From: Massilia alkalitolerans DSM 17462
Lineage (GTDB): Bacteria > Pseudomonadota > Gammaproteobacteria > Burkholderiales > Burkholderiaceae_D
Assembly (NCBI RefSeq): GCF_000427785.1
Contig: NZ_ATYR01000010.1
Coordinates: 62,001-126,000, forward strand
DNA length: 64,000 nt
Reading direction: 5' to 3'
Each line of letters starts with the position of its first letter. Position 1 is the first letter of the stretch. The notes below the pieces were generated by a model. That model saw nothing but the letters and a program-made list of their open reading frames with translations. It did not search any database and had not been told where the DNA came from. Below, in pieces: positions 46,188 through 55,264 of this stretch. The position numbers and the translations under genes were made by a program.

Positions 46188-49100
46188 GTGTCCTCGTTCG
46201 ACCCAGCCAGCCTGGTCCCGGCGCAAATCGCCGACCTGCGCCGTAAACTGGAAGCGGCCGGCTGCCGCCCGCCCGCCCATGCCTGCACGCTGGACGAACT
46301 GGCCGAGGCGATCGTCGAGTTCCGCCGGCGCGAGGGCATCGCCGGACGCGGTGTGCTCGACGACGCAACCCTGCAGCGCCTCGACGAAGTCAGCGGCGCA
46401 ACCTTCCATGACGTCTTCCGCGACGAACTCGAGCTGCTGCACCCGGACCCTGATGCCGCACCAGGCGCCGACCTTGCCGCCCGCGCCCACAAGGCCGGGA
46501 TGGTCGGGCTGGCGCTGTCCGGCGGCGGCGTACGCAGCGCCACCTTCGGCCTTGGCATGCTGCAGGCACTGGCGAACCAACGGCTGCTGCGCCACCTCGA
46601 CTACCTGTCGACCGTTTCCGGCGGCGGCTTCATCGGCGGCTGGCTGTCCAAGTGCATCCACGAACAGGGCGGCGACGTGCGCAAGGTCGAGGAGATGCTG
46701 GCGCCAGGGGGGACAAATGCAGCCGGCCGCACCGAGGCGCCGGCGATCCGCTTCCTGCGCCAGTACTGCAACTACCTGTCGCCGCGCGGCGGCATGTTCA
46801 GCGCCGACACCTGGACCCTGATCGGCACCTATGCCCGCAACACCGGCCTGAACCTGACGATGCTGGTGGCCTGGCTGTGCGCCCTGCTCCTATTGCCGCG
46901 CGCAGCCGTGTGGGCCGTGCACCGTATCGTCGACCCCGGCGGGCCGTGGGCCGTGTATGCCGACCTGTCCTGGATGGCCGGTGTGCTGCTGTTCCTGTTC
47001 GCCGTGTTCTGCATCGCCCTGAGCGTCTCCAGCAAGCCCACCGGCTCGCGCGGGCGGCGCCGCTTCCCGCTGTCGCAGGGCGCGGTGCTGTGGTGGATCA
47101 ACCTGCCGCTGCTGCTGGCGGGCTTCCTCGGCAGCCTGGGCCTGTGGCGGCACGGCGGCGAAACGCCTTTCTGGGAATGGACTGCGCTGCCGGCGCAGCT
47201 GGCGGGACGCGCCCACTGGCTGCTGGCGCCCGGCTTCGCCTACTTCGTGGTGTGGGCCTGCGGCTGGTACCTGGCGCACGACCGCACCAGCATCTACCGG
47301 CGCGCCGGCTACGTGGTGTGCGGCGCATTTTTCGTGGCCGTGCTGGCGGTGCTGTGCGCGGCGGCGCGCGCCTTCGCCCCCGAAACGATGATGCGTTTCA
47401 TGGCGCGCGAGGCCTGCGACCTGCTGGTCAACGGCCTGCTGGCGCTGTTCGTGGTGCTGCTCATGGTGGCCGCCGCCCTCGCCGTGGTGCCGCGCCTGCT
47501 GCATCCGCATCCGCCATCGGCCGACCTGACGCGCGCCGAGATGGTCGAGGGCCTGTCGCACCTGGCCTGCGCCCTCGGCGCCCTCGGAATCGGCACCCTG
47601 CTGCTGCTGGCCGGGCTGTCGCTGCTGCCCGACCCGAAGACGCACCCGGTGCTGAACAACGCGATCGCCCTCACCACCTTCGGCATGCCGCTGATGATGG
47701 CGCTGTTCGCCGGCACCATGACGCTGATGATCGGCCTGATCGGCCGCATGTACAGCGACGCCAGCCGCGAATGGTGGAGCCGCCAGGGCGCCTGGACCTG
47801 GATCTTCGCGCTGGCCTGGGTCTCGATGTTCGGCGTCTCCTTCTTCCTGGCCCCCTTGCTGCACTGGGCCTGGCTGACCCAGAACGTGTGGTCGCACATC
47901 ACCACCGTGGCCGGCTGGCTGCTCGTGACCTGGTTCGGCCTCAAGGCCGGCAGCGGCAGCCGGACCGGCACCTGGGCCGGCAGCCTGCGCGCCGGCGACA
48001 CGCGCTTCGAAGTGGCGGCGCGGATCGCGCCCTACGTGTTCACCGCCGGCGTGTTCGCCCTGCTGAGCGCACTGGTGCAGGCGGCGGTGGCGCCGCCGCG
48101 CATCGCCTGTCCCGAGCCGATCACGCTGACCTGCGTCTATGGCGCCCATACCAGCGCCACCCTGGCCACCAGCGGCAGCCGGCTGGCGTGGGCCTTCGCG
48201 ATCTTCCTGGGCGCAGCGCTGCTGCTCGGCTGGCGCGTCGACATCAACAAGTTCTCGCTCTACATGCTGTACCGGAACCGCCTGGTGCGCGCCTACTTCG
48301 GCGCCAGCAGCCGCGCGCGCAAGCCCCATCCCTTCACCGGCTTCGATCCCGGCGACGACCCGCTGCTGGCGGACCTGAAGCAGCAGCGCCCCTGCCACAT
48401 CATCAATACCTCGCTCAACCTGGTCGGCGGCGAGGAGCTGGCCTGGCGCACCCGCAAGGCGGCCTCGTTCACCTTCACGCCGCGCTACTGCGGCTTCGAG
48501 CTGGCGGCCGGATCGGTGGGAAGCGCCGCGGTGCACGGCGTGGCCGGCAGCGCGCAGTCCCTGGACGCCGCGCGCGGCTGCTACCGCCCTACCGGCGCCT
48601 ACGGTGCGCGCTCGGGCGCCGGGGCCGACGACGATGCCGGCGTGCGGCTCGGGATGGCGGTCGCGGTGTCCGGCGCGGCGGCCAGCCCGAACATGGGCGC
48701 GCACTCCTCGCCGCCGCTGAACTTCCTGATGACGATGTTCAACGTGCGCCTGGGCCGCTGGTGTCCCAATCCGCGCAAGGCGGCCTGGCAGCAGTCCTCG
48801 CCGCGCGTCGGCCTGTTCAGCCTGCTGGCCGAGCTGTTCGGCCTGACCAATGCCGACGCCACCTACGTCTACCTGTCCGACGGCGGGCATTTCGACAACC
48901 TCGGCATCTACGAACTGGTGCGGCGGCGTTGCCGCCTGATCATCGCGGTGGACGTGGCCAGCGACGGGGCGCTGGCCTTCGCGGACCTCGGCAATGCGAT
49001 CCGCAAGGTCGGCACCGACCTGCACGTGCGCATCGACCTCGACGTCTCGAAGCTGGCGCAGCTGGGCGGCGAGGGCTTGTGCGGCGCCAGCTGCGCGGTC

Positions 49101-49451
49101 GGCACGGTGCGCTACAGCCAGGTGGACCAGGGCGGCGTGGATGGCACGCTGCTGTACATCAAGCCGGCCATCGTCGGCCGCGAGAACGCCGACCTGCTCA
49201 ACTACCGCAAGGTGCACCCCGCCTATCCGCACGAGAGCTCGGTGGACCAGTGGTTCGACGAGACCCAGTTCGAGAGCTACCGGGCGCTGGGGCAGTACAT
49301 CGGCGAGTGTGCGCTGGACGGCGCGATGGAGGCGGCGCGCACGCGCGACGGCGGGCTCGACGTGGCGGTGTTGTGCGCGGAGCTGGCGCGGCGGCACGGC
49401 AATGCCGCGCAGGGACAGCGCTGCGAGGACGTGCGGGGAAACTGGCGCTGA
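46188..49451 (+). CDS. Patatin-like phospholipase with internal membrane domain
   Basis: A 1087-residue protein with a GTG start behind AAGAGGAG. The lipase oxyanion motif LSGGGVRSATFGLG (glycines 112-114) and the nucleophile Ser144 (STVSGGGFIGG) are near the N-terminus. The catalytic Asp is about residue 898 (LSDGGHFDNLGI, the D-G-G motif). Between them, from about 220 to 690, lie roughly ten membrane helices, so the two halves of the hydrolase domain are split by a membrane insertion and must come together in the cytoplasm. Hydrolysis of membrane lipids is predicted; the substrate is unknown. Confidence 0.85.
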   Translation: MSSFDPASLVPAQIADLRRKLEAAGCRPPAHACTLDELAEAIVEFRRREGIAGRGVLDDATLQRLDEVSGATFHDVFRDELELLHPDPDAAPGADLAARAHKAGMVGLALSGGGVRSATFGLGMLQALANQRLLRHLDYLSTVSGGGFIGGWLSKCIHEQGGDVRKVEEMLAPGGTNAAGRTEAPAIRFLRQYCNYLSPRGGMFSADTWTLIGTYARNTGLNLTMLVAWLCALLLLPRAAVWAVHRIVDPGGPWAVYADLSWMAGVLLFLFAVFCIALSVSSKPTGSRGRRRFPLSQGAVLWWINLPLLLAGFLGSLGLWRHGGETPFWEWTALPAQLAGRAHWLLAPGFAYFVVWACGWYLAHDRTSIYRRAGYVVCGAFFVAVLAVLCAAARAFAPETMMRFMAREACDLLVNGLLALFVVLLMVAAALAVVPRLLHPHPPSADLTRAEMVEGLSHLACALGALGIGTLLLLAGLSLLPDPKTHPVLNNAIALTTFGMPLMMALFAGTMTLMIGLIGRMYSDASREWWSRQGAWTWIFALAWVSMFGVSFFLAPLLHWAWLTQNVWSHITTVAGWLLVTWFGLKAGSGSRTGTWAGSLRAGDTRFEVAARIAPYVFTAGVFALLSALVQAAVAPPRIACPEPITLTCVYGAHTSATLATSGSRLAWAFAIFLGAALLLGWRVDINKFSLYMLYRNRLVRAYFGASSRARKPHPFTGFDPGDDPLLADLKQQRPCHIINTSLNLVGGEELAWRTRKAASFTFTPRYCGFELAAGSVGSAAVHGVAGSAQSLDAARGCYRPTGAYGARSGAGADDDAGVRLGMAVAVSGAAASPNMGAHSSPPLNFLMTMFNVRLGRWCPNPRKAAWQQSSPRVGLFSLLAELFGLTNADATYVYLSDGGHFDNLGIYELVRRRCRLIIAVDVASDGALAFADLGNAIRKVGTDLHVRIDLDVSKLAQLGGEGLCGASCAVGTVRYSQVDQGGVDGTLLYIKPAIVGRENADLLNYRKVHPAYPHESSVDQWFDETQFESYRALGQYIGECALDGAMEAARTRDGGLDVAVLCAELARRHGNAAQGQRCEDVRGNWR

Positions 49452-49452
49452 C

Positions 49453-51153
49453 TCAGGCGGCGGCAGCCGGGCCGGCCACCTCCGTTGCAGCTTCCTCTTC
49501 CACCTTCGGCACCAGCGCCAGCAACTGCTCCATCAGCTGGGCAAAGCGCTGCTGCCCGGGCTGCACCCGGTCGACGTGGGCCAGCACCCCGTGCGCTTCT
49601 TCCATCAGCTCGGCGCTGTAGCCGCGCTGCTGCATGTGCGAGATCAGGATTTGCGCCGAGTTGAACAGGATGCGCACGTTGTGCGGCAGCGCTGCCCTGG
49701 CATTGCGCATCCACTCGACCGCTTGCGGCAGCTTGCCGGTCTTCCACAGCAGCACGCCCTGGTTCATCAGGTCGATCGCTTCCTTGCGCGCGCCGCGGAT
49801 CAGCTTTTCGCCCTCCTCGCCCATGCGCGCCTTCTCGAAGATCTGCTGCACCTCGTCCTGCAGGAAGCTGTTGTCGTGGTTGTTGCGGATCACGTAGCAC
49901 AGCAGGTCGACCGGCGCTTCCTTGACGCCTACCGCGAACAGCAGGGTCGCCATCTCGAGGCAGGTCGGCACGTCGGGCCGTTCCCCGGTCGACTGCAGCA
50001 GCGCTTCCAGCTCGTCGCCGGCCTTGCGCGCGCGGCGGTAGTCGCCGCTCTCGTGGTACACCAGGCCTTCGGTGATCTTGGTGCGCAGTTCCATGTCCGG
50101 ATGATCGGCGCCGAACTCGCGCTGCGCCGCGATCAGGAGCTGCAGCGCTTCCTTCGGATCGTTCTTCAGGCCGCACACGCGCGCCAGCCCCAGATAGGCG
50201 TCCGGCGTCTTGCGGATCGAGTACTCGCCGATCGAGATGCACTTGCGGAAGGCCTTCTCGGCCATGCCGACGTTGCCCAGCTTCAGGCTGGCCTGGCCGA
50301 GGTTGCGCTGGCGCGGCACGGAATTCGGCGAAAGCTTGGCCGCGCGCTCCAGCACGTTCAGCGCTTCCTCGTGCTTGCCCATTTTTTGCCAGGCCAGCGC
50401 CAGCTGGTCGTAGGCATCGATGTAGTAGCGGTTCTCGGCGATCACGGTCTGGAACATCTGGCGCGCCTGCTCATAGTCACCGTCGGCCATGCGGATCTTG
50501 GCCAGGCCGGAGCGCGCCCACTGGTACTCGCGCTGCGCCAGCACGCGCTCGTAGGTCTCGCGTGCCTTGGCCGGCTCGCCGCTTTTCTCCATCAGGCGCG
50601 CCTTCATGCGCAGCAGGTCGATCTCGTGCGCCTTGTTCAGCGCGATCTGCTCGTCGCACAGGCGCGCGGCGCGCAGGTAGTCCTTCTCGGCATAGGCCTG
50701 GTCGATCAGGCTGAACACCTGCTTCTTGCGCCACACCCGGTTCAGGCGGCTGAGCAGCACGCCTTCGGTGATCGGCTTGACCAGGTAGGCGTCCGGCTGG
50801 TGCTCGGCCGCCCCCATCACCGACTCCACGCTCTTCTCGGCCGACACCATCAGGAACACGCTCGAGGGCAGCAGCAGGTTGCGCATGCGCGCTTCTTCCA
50901 GCACCTGCTGGCCGTTCTTGCCCTCGCCGAGATTGAAGTCGCACAGCACCACGTCGTAGCGCGTCTTGTTGAGCAGGCCCATGGCCTCGCCGCCGCTGGA
51001 GGCCTGGTCGATGTTGCGCGCGCCCAGGCTGCGCAAGGCTTCGCGCAGCAGCTGGCGCACGCCGATGAAGTCGTCGACCACGAGGTAGCTCTTGGACGCC
51101 CAGTCCACCTGTTCGGCGCTCGGCGCCGCCAGCGAGTTGATCACGGCATTCAT
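49453..51153 (-). CDS. Response regulator with C-terminal TPR repeats
   Basis: A 566-residue protein. Residues about 21-145 are a receiver domain with acidic D27-D28, phospho-acceptor D72 (VVLCDFNLG) and K in LVKPIT. The rest is a long series of tetratricopeptide repeats (e.g. YIDAYDQLALAWQKMGKHEE, then ALNVLERAAKLSPNSVPRQR) and no DNA-binding or enzymatic output is visible. It would act through protein contacts. Its ATG overlaps the histidine kinase stop by four bases, so the two are made together. It resembles the PA-type REC-TPR adaptor proteins. Confidence 0.85.
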   Translation of the reverse strand: MNAVINSLAAPSAEQVDWASKSYLVVDDFIGVRQLLREALRSLGARNIDQASSGGEAMGLLNKTRYDVVLCDFNLGEGKNGQQVLEEARMRNLLLPSSVFLMVSAEKSVESVMGAAEHQPDAYLVKPITEGVLLSRLNRVWRKKQVFSLIDQAYAEKDYLRAARLCDEQIALNKAHEIDLLRMKARLMEKSGEPAKARETYERVLAQREYQWARSGLAKIRMADGDYEQARQMFQTVIAENRYYIDAYDQLALAWQKMGKHEEALNVLERAAKLSPNSVPRQRNLGQASLKLGNVGMAEKAFRKCISIGEYSIRKTPDAYLGLARVCGLKNDPKEALQLLIAAQREFGADHPDMELRTKITEGLVYHESGDYRRARKAGDELEALLQSTGERPDVPTCLEMATLLFAVGVKEAPVDLLCYVIRNNHDNSFLQDEVQQIFEKARMGEEGEKLIRGARKEAIDLMNQGVLLWKTGKLPQAVEWMRNARAALPHNVRILFNSAQILISHMQQRGYSAELMEEAHGVLAHVDRVQPGQQRFAQLMEQLLALVPKVEEEAATEVAGPAAAA

Positions 51154-51851
51154 GGCAGGGTCAGGATGAAGCAGCCGCCGCCCAGCCGGCCGCCGTTCTC
51201 GAGGCGCACGGCGCCGTTGCGCTCGCGGTGGCGGTGCATGCGCGCGACCTCGCGCGAGAAATGCAGGCCCAGACCGGCGCTGTTGGTGAGGAAGTTGACA
51301 CCGGACGCCATGCCGTTCATGGCCGCGCTCCCCGCCTCGAGCAGCGTGGCCGGGAAACCCACGCCATTGTCTTCGACGCGGATCTCGAGCCAGCCATCGC
51401 GCTCGCGCGCGCTCAGGAAGATGCTGTCGCGCGTGTAGTGCACGGCGTTGTTGACGGCATGCGAGACCACGCCGACGATCAGGTCCTCGTCGAAGTGCCA
51501 GACCAGCTCGGGATCGACGTCGAGCTCGAGCGCGATGCCGCGCGACTCCAGCAGCACCCGTTCCAGGGCGACCACCTGCTCGGCCAGCTGGCCGACTTCG
51601 AGCGGCTGCACGTCGAACGGATACTCGGGCGTGCCCACGTGCTTGTACAGCGCCAGCAGCTGCATCAGGTTGTCGTTCAGGCGGCGCGTCTGGTACAGCA
51701 TCTGCGCCATTTGCGGATAGGCCTTCTCGGTCTCGGGCGAGGCGTCGTCGAGCAGGCGTTCGAGCGTGCCGGACAGGACGCTGATCGAATTCTTCATGTC
51801 GTGCGCAGTCGACGCGAGGAACATGGACAGGGGCGAGTGTGGGTCTTCCAT
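51150..51851 (-). CDS. Sensorless histidine kinase
   Basis: A 233-residue cytosolic kinase with only a phosphotransfer helix (H-box STAHDMKNSI, His at about residue 17) and a HATPase domain: N-box HAVNNAVHYT, G1 VEDNGVGFP, G2 SAGLGLHFSRE. No membrane segment, PAS or other sensor domain is present, so input must come from another protein or the metabolic state. Upstream is a 103-bp spacer. It is translationally coupled to the REC-TPR gene (ATGA). Confidence 0.85.
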   Translation of the reverse strand: MEDPHSPLSMFLASTAHDMKNSISVLSGTLERLLDDASPETEKAYPQMAQMLYQTRRLNDNLMQLLALYKHVGTPEYPFDVQPLEVGQLAEQVVALERVLLESRGIALELDVDPELVWHFDEDLIVGVVSHAVNNAVHYTRDSIFLSARERDGWLEIRVEDNGVGFPATLLEAGSAAMNGMASGVNFLTNSAGLGLHFSREVARMHRHRERNGAVRLENGGRLGGGCFILTLP

Positions 51852-51936
51852 CGAATTGGCCGGCTTTCGGCCTATAAATTACCGTAAGTCAATTATACCG
51901 CTGGCGATTTGACACTTTCTGGCGGAATGTAACTTA

Positions 51937-51950
51937 TTGCGCTAACGCAA
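51937..51950 (-). terminator. Small hairpin just downstream of mnmC
   Basis: TTGCG-CTAA-CGCAA is a perfect 5-bp stem with a 4-base loop located 5 bp after the mnmC stop, in the spacer before the kinase gene. On the minus strand there is no strong T-run after it, so terminator strength is uncertain. Confidence 0.3.
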
Positions 51951-51954
51951 CAGG

Positions 51955-53619
51955 CTACTCATCCGCCGGGACAGGTCCGCGTGGCACGCGACGCGCGCGC
52001 AGGACAAAACGCGCCGGGTCGAGCGCATCGACCAGGCCCATTTCCAGCGGCAGCGGCTCGCCTTCGAGCTGGGCGGCCAGCAGTTCCGCCGCCAGCGGCG
52101 CCCAGATCAGGCCGCGCGAGGCATAGCCGAGCAGCGCATGCAGGCCGGGGTGGCGCGGCACGTCGCGCAGGCGCTCGGTCCTGCCTGCGGCGCCGAAGTC
52201 CGGCAGGCGGCCGACCAGCGGCACGCGGTCCGGGGCCACGCAGCGGAAACCCACGCGGCCGGCCAGCGGCGCCCCGGCGGCAGCCAGCGGGTCGGACACC
52301 AGGCCGCGCAGGCGCTCGATGTTCTCTTCGTGGCTCGACAGGCGCAGTTGCGGGTCGGCGTCGAGGTCGTAGGTGGCGCCGGCGCAGGCAATGCCGCCGG
52401 CCGCCGGGGTCAGGTAGGCTTCGCGGCACAGCACCAGGGGCAAGGCGGGCAGGCTGCCGCTGTCCAGGTGGCTGACCTGCCCGCGCAAGGCCGCCAGCGG
52501 CAGCTCGCGCGATTGCGCCAGGCTGCGCGCGCCGGCGCCGCTCGCCAGCACCACGGTTGGCGCCTGCGCGACCACGTTGCCGTCCTCGGCGCGCGCCAGC
52601 CATTCGTCGCCGCTGCGTTCCAGGGTGATGCTGCCGGCGCCGAAGCGGCGCACCAGCCGCTCGCCGCAGGACTGCAGCATTGCTTCGCACACGCTGCCGG
52701 GACGCGCCCAGCCGCCCTGCGGGAACAGCCAGCCGCCGCTTGGCGCCGGCAGCCCGAGCAAGGCTTGCGCCTCGGGAGCTTCGAGCCAGCGCGCGAAGTC
52801 CGTCGGGTAATGCGCCTCGCGCGCGATGGCGCGCGACACGTCGGCGTGGCCGGGGTCGCGCGCCAATTGCAGCACGCCGCAGGCCTGCCCTTCGATGGCG
52901 CCGCCGATGCCGCCCAGCTGGCGCCAGGCGCGCAGCGCATACAGGTAGGCGGCGCGGGTCAGGCGGGTCGGGATATTGTCGTCGCGCGACAGCAGCGGCA
53001 TGAAGATGCCGGCCAGGTTGCCCGAGGCTTCCATCGCCGGCGCCGGGTGGCGCTCGACCAGGGTGACCTGCCAGCCGCGCGCGCACAGGCTGGCGCAGGC
53101 GGCGGAGCCGGCCAGCCCTGCGCCGATGACCAGGGCGCGCTTGTGCGCTTGCGGCAGCACCGGCGGCAGCGGCAGGCGCGGCTTGCGGCTGGCAAAGACC
53201 GCACGCCTGCCGTCATCGTCGAAGACGAAACCCTGCGCCTGCAGCGCCGCACGCTGCTCGTCCACCAGTCCATCGGCTTCCAGCTGCGCCCCACTCGCTG
53301 CGATGCGCGCCAATGGCCGCGCGAAAGCGGCGCCGGCGACGTCCTGCAGGAAAAAATAATCAGGCTGCGCGCCCAGCTGCGCCAGCGCAGCGTCGAACGG
53401 CGCCGCAAGCAGGGTCAGGGTCAGCCGCGGGTCATCCTGCGGAATGCGGTGAAAGCCCGGCAGCAGGCCATCGGCAAGGGCCACGACGTGCAGCCGCGCG
53501 GGAGCGTCGGGGTCGGCGCGCCAGGCCTCCTGCACCGCACGCACCCGGGCGCCATCGCCGTAGTTCGTGTCGAACACGGTGTAGCGTTCGCGGTTGCGCC
53601 AGTGTGCGCGCAGGTCCAC
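51955..53619 (-). CDS. mnmC: MnmC-like tRNA modification protein with reduced methyltransferase half
   Basis: A 554-residue protein with a GTG start one base after the tag stop. The C-terminal two-thirds (from about residue 166, VIGAGLAGSAACASL) is the FAD-dependent oxidase domain that converts cmnm5(s2)U34 to nm5(s2)U34 in tRNA. The N-terminal part (about residues 10-160) resembles MnmD (YTVFDTNYGDGARVRAV), but is short. The segment expected to read like DAFAPxxNP instead reads FFLQDVAGAAFARPL. Methyltransferase activity is therefore doubtful. Confidence 0.82.
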   Translation of the reverse strand: MDLRAHWRNRERYTVFDTNYGDGARVRAVQEAWRADPDAPARLHVVALADGLLPGFHRIPQDDPRLTLTLLAAPFDAALAQLGAQPDYFFLQDVAGAAFARPLARIAASGAQLEADGLVDEQRAALQAQGFVFDDDGRRAVFASRKPRLPLPPVLPQAHKRALVIGAGLAGSAACASLCARGWQVTLVERHPAPAMEASGNLAGIFMPLLSRDDNIPTRLTRAAYLYALRAWRQLGGIGGAIEGQACGVLQLARDPGHADVSRAIAREAHYPTDFARWLEAPEAQALLGLPAPSGGWLFPQGGWARPGSVCEAMLQSCGERLVRRFGAGSITLERSGDEWLARAEDGNVVAQAPTVVLASGAGARSLAQSRELPLAALRGQVSHLDSGSLPALPLVLCREAYLTPAAGGIACAGATYDLDADPQLRLSSHEENIERLRGLVSDPLAAAGAPLAGRVGFRCVAPDRVPLVGRLPDFGAAGRTERLRDVPRHPGLHALLGYASRGLIWAPLAAELLAAQLEGEPLPLEMGLVDALDPARFVLRARRVPRGPVPADE

Positions 53620-53620
53620 A

Positions 53621-54184
53621 TCAAGCCCCTGCGAAACGGAAGCAGGCCTTGTCGTGGTCGTTTACGACGCCGACGCCCTGCAGGTAAGCGTAGATGATGG
53701 TCGAGCCGACGAACTTGAAGCCGCGTTTCGACAAGTCTTTCGAGATGCGGTCCGACAGCGCGGTCTTGGCGGGGCGCGATCCGTCCGGCCAGTCGTTGAC
53801 GAGCGGCTTCCCGTCGACCCAGCCCCACAGGTAGGCGTCCAGCGTGAGCTCCTGTTCGCGCATCGCCAGGTACGCTTTCGCGTTGGTGATCGCCGCCGCC
53901 ACCTTCAGGCGGTTGCGCACGATGCCCGGGTTGGCCAGCAGCTCGGCCACCTTGCCCTCGTCATAGGCGGCGATGGTATGCGCATCCCAGTTGTCGAAGG
54001 CCAGGCGGTAGCTGTCGCGCTTGTTCAAGATGGTCTCCCACGACAGGCCGGCCTGCGCCCCCTCCAGGTTCAGCATCTCGAACAAGGTCGTCTCGTCGTG
54101 GCAGGGCACGCCCCACTCGTGGTCGTGATAGGCGATGTAGCGGGGATTGGCCATGTTGGCCCAGGAGCAACGGGTCTGGTTCAT
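53621..54184 (-). CDS. tag: DNA-3-methyladenine glycosylase I (Tag)
   Basis: A base-excision repair enzyme of 187 residues that removes 3-methyladenine. Family features include the N-terminal CSWAN and Y-x-HDHEWGVP segment, the catalytic-region FEMLNLEGAQAGLSWETIL, and the C-terminal FKFVGSTIIYAYLQGVGVVNDH, split here by the helix turn, with the zinc ligands (Cys near the N-terminus, His and Cys near the C-terminus). It lies immediately upstream of mnmC. Confidence 0.95.
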   Translation of the reverse strand: MNQTRCSWANMANPRYIAYHDHEWGVPCHDETTLFEMLNLEGAQAGLSWETILNKRDSYRLAFDNWDAHTIAAYDEGKVAELLANPGIVRNRLKVAAAITNAKAYLAMREQELTLDAYLWGWVDGKPLVNDWPDGSRPAKTALSDRISKDLSKRGFKFVGSTIIYAYLQGVGVVNDHDKACFRFAGA

Positions 54185-54208
54185 CCCCGCAGTATAAACC
54201 CGCGGCCC

Positions 54209-55264
54209 CTAGCTGAGGACCTGCCGGTACAGGTCGAGGTAGGCCGCCCCCGCCTTTTCCCAGCTGAAGCGGCTCGCATGTTCGCGGGCACGCCGGGCGC
54301 CATCCTCGCGGGCAAAGCGCGCCAGTCCGTTTTCCAGGACCTCGGCCATGTGGTCCGGATCGAAGCTGTCGAAGTAGAAGGCGGCGTCGCCACCGACTTC
54401 CGGCAGGCTGGTGAAGCGCGACAGGAACACCGGGCGGCCGTGATGCATCGCCTCGATCACCGGCAGGCCGAAGCCTTCGGCGAGCGAAGGGAACAGGAAG
54501 GCCTCGCAATGCGCGTAGTACCAGTCCTTGTCGAACCCGCTGACCGGACCGGTCACCACCACCCGGTCGGCCACGCCGAAGCGCGCCGCTTCCTGCATGA
54601 TCCTGTCCCGGTAGGCTTCCTTGACCACACCGGCGATCACCAGGCTCATATCGTTCGCGCGCAGCAGAGGCACGAGCACGTGGAAATTCTTCTTCGGGCA
54701 GACCATCCCGACCGCGAACAGGAAGCGGCCTTGCGGCAGGAAGCGCGGCTGGTGTCCCTCGGGCGCCCGGGTCGGATTGGTGCCGTTGTAGATGACCGAG
54801 ATCTTGTTCTCCGCCTCCGGGAAGAAGCGCAGGATGTCGCTCTTCACGAACTCCGAGATCGCCACGATGCGGTCGACGCCCCGGATCTTGCGGCGCATTC
54901 TGCGCAGGTAGCGCTGGTAGCTCGCGCTGCCCGGCGTGCGCTCGTGCACCTGGTTGAGGTCGTGGACCGTCATCACGGTCCGGGCGCGCACGCGCTCCGG
55001 GCCAAAGCGGCAGTACTGGTCGGCGAAGTGGACCACGTCGAACTCGCGCTTGCGCGGAAACAGCCAACGGTGATACCTGCGGTGGCCGACGTAGGATGCC
55101 TCCTCGCCCAGGAAGCCGTGCTGCGCGGGATAGGTATAGGCGCTCAGGTCGACGCTGCCCTGCCCCTGCCTGGCCAGCTCCTTCGTCAGGCTGTCGCCGA
55201 AGGTGTGCAGGCCGGTGTTCTCGAAACGCATGGAATCGAGCGTGATCAGGAGCTTCGGCCTCAC
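54209..55264 (-). CDS. GT-B glycosyltransferase (family 4-like)
   Basis: A 351-residue retaining glycosyltransferase. The GTG start at 55264 overlaps the upstream GT9 stop (GTGA); in-frame upstream sequence is out-of-phase GT9 coding. The C-terminal donor domain shows the FLFPSLAEGFGLPVIEAM motif (E-x7-E) typical of GT4 enzymes, with AVGMVCPKKNFH before it. The N-terminal domain has TVHDLNQVHERTPG. It likely builds lipopolysaccharide core or another surface glycan; the sugar is unknown. Confidence 0.85.
   Translation of the reverse strand: MRPKLLITLDSMRFENTGLHTFGDSLTKELARQGQGSVDLSAYTYPAQHGFLGEEASYVGHRRYHRWLFPRKREFDVVHFADQYCRFGPERVRARTVMTVHDLNQVHERTPGSASYQRYLRRMRRKIRGVDRIVAISEFVKSDILRFFPEAENKISVIYNGTNPTRAPEGHQPRFLPQGRFLFAVGMVCPKKNFHVLVPLLRANDMSLVIAGVVKEAYRDRIMQEAARFGVADRVVVTGPVSGFDKDWYYAHCEAFLFPSLAEGFGLPVIEAMHHGRPVFLSRFTSLPEVGGDAAFYFDSFDPDHMAEVLENGLARFAREDGARRAREHASRFSWEKAGAAYLDLYRQVLS

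Noticed and set aside
46188..49451. CapV-type CBASS effector
   Set aside because: The patatin-like protein has a large membrane insertion and no cyclase (CD-NTase) or ubiquitin-like genes are near it.
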